Shown piece after piece: positions 62,967-64,000 of a stretch of 64,000 bases of DNA (the first letter of the stretch is position 1; the number at the start of each line of letters is the position of its first letter). Position numbers and translations under genes: made by a program. The DNA lies in assembly GCF_023540835.1 (NCBI RefSeq), contig NZ_JALKCU010000005.1, positions 62,001 through 126,000 on the forward strand, given 5' to 3'. The notes below the pieces were generated by a model that saw nothing but the letters and a program-made list of their open reading frames with translations, did no database searches and had not been told where the DNA came from. The stretch comes from Marivivens geojensis. GTDB taxonomy: Bacteria > Pseudomonadota > Alphaproteobacteria > Rhodobacterales > Rhodobacteraceae.

Positions 62967-63800
62967 ATGAAATGGCAGGGGCGTCGTCAGAGTAAGAATG
63001 TTGTGGATCGGCGTCGCGGTGGTGCCACGGGTGCCGTCGGCGGTGTGGGTGTCGTCGTGGTGCTATTGATCGGGTGGGCGTTGGGTGTGGATGTCACGCC
63101 GTTCTTGTCAGAGCTTGAAGGGCAGGGTGGAACGACGCAACTCTCGGCCGCGGACGAACGTGCGGCAGAGTTTGTTGCCGTGACGCTCGCGGACACCGAA
63201 GAGATTTGGGCAGACATTTTGCCTGATCAGGCGGGACAACGGTATGCGGAGCCTGCCTTGGTTCTGTTTTCTGGCGCTACGCAGTCTGCCTGTGGTGGGG
63301 CATCGGCGGCGACAGGGCCGTTTTATTGTCCCGCAGACAAACAGATTTACCTCGATACCGATTTCTTTGTGACGATGGAGCGGCAGTTGGGCGCGGGTGG
63401 CGATTTCGCCGCAGCCTATGTTGTGGCCCATGAAGTTGCGCATTCTGTCCAGGATCAGCTTGGCATCTTGGGCGAAGCAAATCGTGTGCGTGCGCAGGTG
63501 AGCGAGGCCCAAAGCAATGCGATCTCTGTTCGGATTGAGCTTCAAGCGGATTGCTATTCGGGGATTTGGGCGCGTGCCGCGTCACGAACATTGGGAACTA
63601 TAGAGCGGGGTGATTTGGACGAGGCACTTAATGCGGCGCGGCAAATCGGCGACGACACATTGCAGCGTAATGCAGGGCGGAGCGTTCAGCCGCACACCTT
63701 TACCCACGGGACATCGGATCAACGCGAACGTTGGTTCGAGAAGGGGTATCAGAGCGGCGACATGCGCCAATGCGATACATTTTCAGTTCAGCGACTTTGA
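62967..63800 (+). CDS. Neutral zinc metallopeptidase YpfJ-like
   Basis: 277 residues from ATG 62967; an ATG five codons upstream is an alternative. N-terminal basic segment and one transmembrane helix (GAVGGVGVVVVLLIGWALGV), then the peptidase_M family domain with HEVAHSVQDQLG (HExxH) and the third ligand in ELQADCYSGIWA. The active site would face the periplasm. Substrate unknown. Cysteines in SACGGASAATGPFYCP fit a disulfide. Confidence 0.92.
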   Translation: MKWQGRRQSKNVVDRRRGGATGAVGGVGVVVVLLIGWALGVDVTPFLSELEGQGGTTQLSAADERAAEFVAVTLADTEEIWADILPDQAGQRYAEPALVLFSGATQSACGGASAATGPFYCPADKQIYLDTDFFVTMERQLGAGGDFAAAYVVAHEVAHSVQDQLGILGEANRVRAQVSEAQSNAISVRIELQADCYSGIWARAASRTLGTIERGDLDEALNAARQIGDDTLQRNAGRSVQPHTFTHGTSDQRERWFEKGYQSGDMRQCDTFSVQRL

Positions 63801-63842
63801 GCGTTGACGACCCTGAAACAGCAGGATAAACGACCGCCACTG

Positions 63843-63927
63843 GCCGGTGTGGCGGAATGGTAGACGCAGGGGATTCAAAATCCCCCGACCCTAGGTCGTA
63901 AGAGTTCGAGTCTCTTCACCGGCACCA
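63843..63927 (+). tRNA. tRNA-Leu(CAA)
   Basis: 85 bases with encoded CCA. Acceptor GCCGGTG/CACCGGC, anticodon stem GGGGA/TCCCC with loop TTCAAAA (anticodon CAA), a long variable arm with GACCCTAGGTCG and the T-loop TTCGAGT. Class II tRNA as expected for leucine. After it, 73 bases remain to the window end with no supported gene. Confidence 0.97.
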
Positions 63928-64000
63928 GTATTCTCAATAAAATTTTGATCTACCATGAACCTTGTACGCGGTCCCGCTGGGGGTACTTTGTGCCGTTTGG

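Noticed and set aside
63954-64000. Start of another gene (ATG AAC CTT ...)
   Set aside because: Only 15 codons before the window ends, no clear ribosome site, and no family recognisable.

Overview
The window looks like a chromosomal segment of an alphaproteobacterium of the order Rhodobacterales (Roseobacter group). The evidence is the gene content and style: a SUF operon led by an IscR without its usual cysteine cluster ligands, a zwf-pgl-pgi operon behind a LacI-type palindrome, a eukaryote-type NADP isocitrate dehydrogenase, recA with GTTC-N7-GTTC type SOS boxes, citramalate synthase, and corrin synthesis genes. The genus cannot be fixed from the sequence alone.

Layout. 1-2.9 kb: B12-dependent methionine synthase (metH, cut by the window edge) behind a structured leader. 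2.9-9.9 kb: a small sulfotransferase, SOS-controlled recA, alaS, a DUF1330 gene and typA. 9.9-15 kb: an SMR transporter with two tandem YitT paralogues, icd, a tandem-duplicated HD phosphohydrolase, and an alpha/beta hydrolase. 15-22 kb: iscR-cysteine desulfurase-sufB-sufC-sufD-membrane protein-sufS, an iron-sulfur cluster assembly operon, then tRNA-Arg(CCG). 22-32.5 kb: cupin, eno, EamA transporter, tyrS/anmK divergent pair, cysS-cimA-squalene synthase-like operon, MFS transporter. 32.5-38.6 kb: corrin synthesis genes (cobB-cobA divergent from cbiD-cobK) running into an AlkA-like glycosylase, an esterase and an HNH nuclease. 38.6-43.3 kb: zwf-pgl-pgi (Entner-Doudoroff entry), a fasciclin protein and a 27-codon membrane microprotein.

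43.4-52.0 kb is a compact AT-richer integrative element. It is bounded by two 77-bp perfect direct repeats, each containing a whole tRNA-Gly(CCC) gene, and carries a tyrosine integrase beside one end, a serine recombinase, an iteron-like repeat block, a putative polymerase-palm protein, a UPF0149/YecA-like protein and two secreted outer-membrane beta-barrel proteins. The first barrel protein is the outstanding feature of the window: a Sec signal peptide is followed exactly by a nearly intact eukaryotic ubiquitin (68 of 76 residues match human ubiquitin by eye), whose conjugation tail RGG is replaced by SSN and which continues into an outer-membrane barrel. Its neighbour carries a homologous barrel behind a fibronectin type III domain, so the pair looks like a modular system that attaches eukaryote-like domains to the cell envelope.

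52-64 kb returns to core genome: an ASKHA/ferredoxin-type corrinoid activator, gluQ, trmFO, gyrA, ornithine cyclodeaminase-arginase with a divergent Lrp/AsnC regulator, dsbB, a DedA/YqaA-like membrane protein, a zinc metallopeptidase and tRNA-Leu(CAA). All coordinates and motifs were read by eye; no database search was run.
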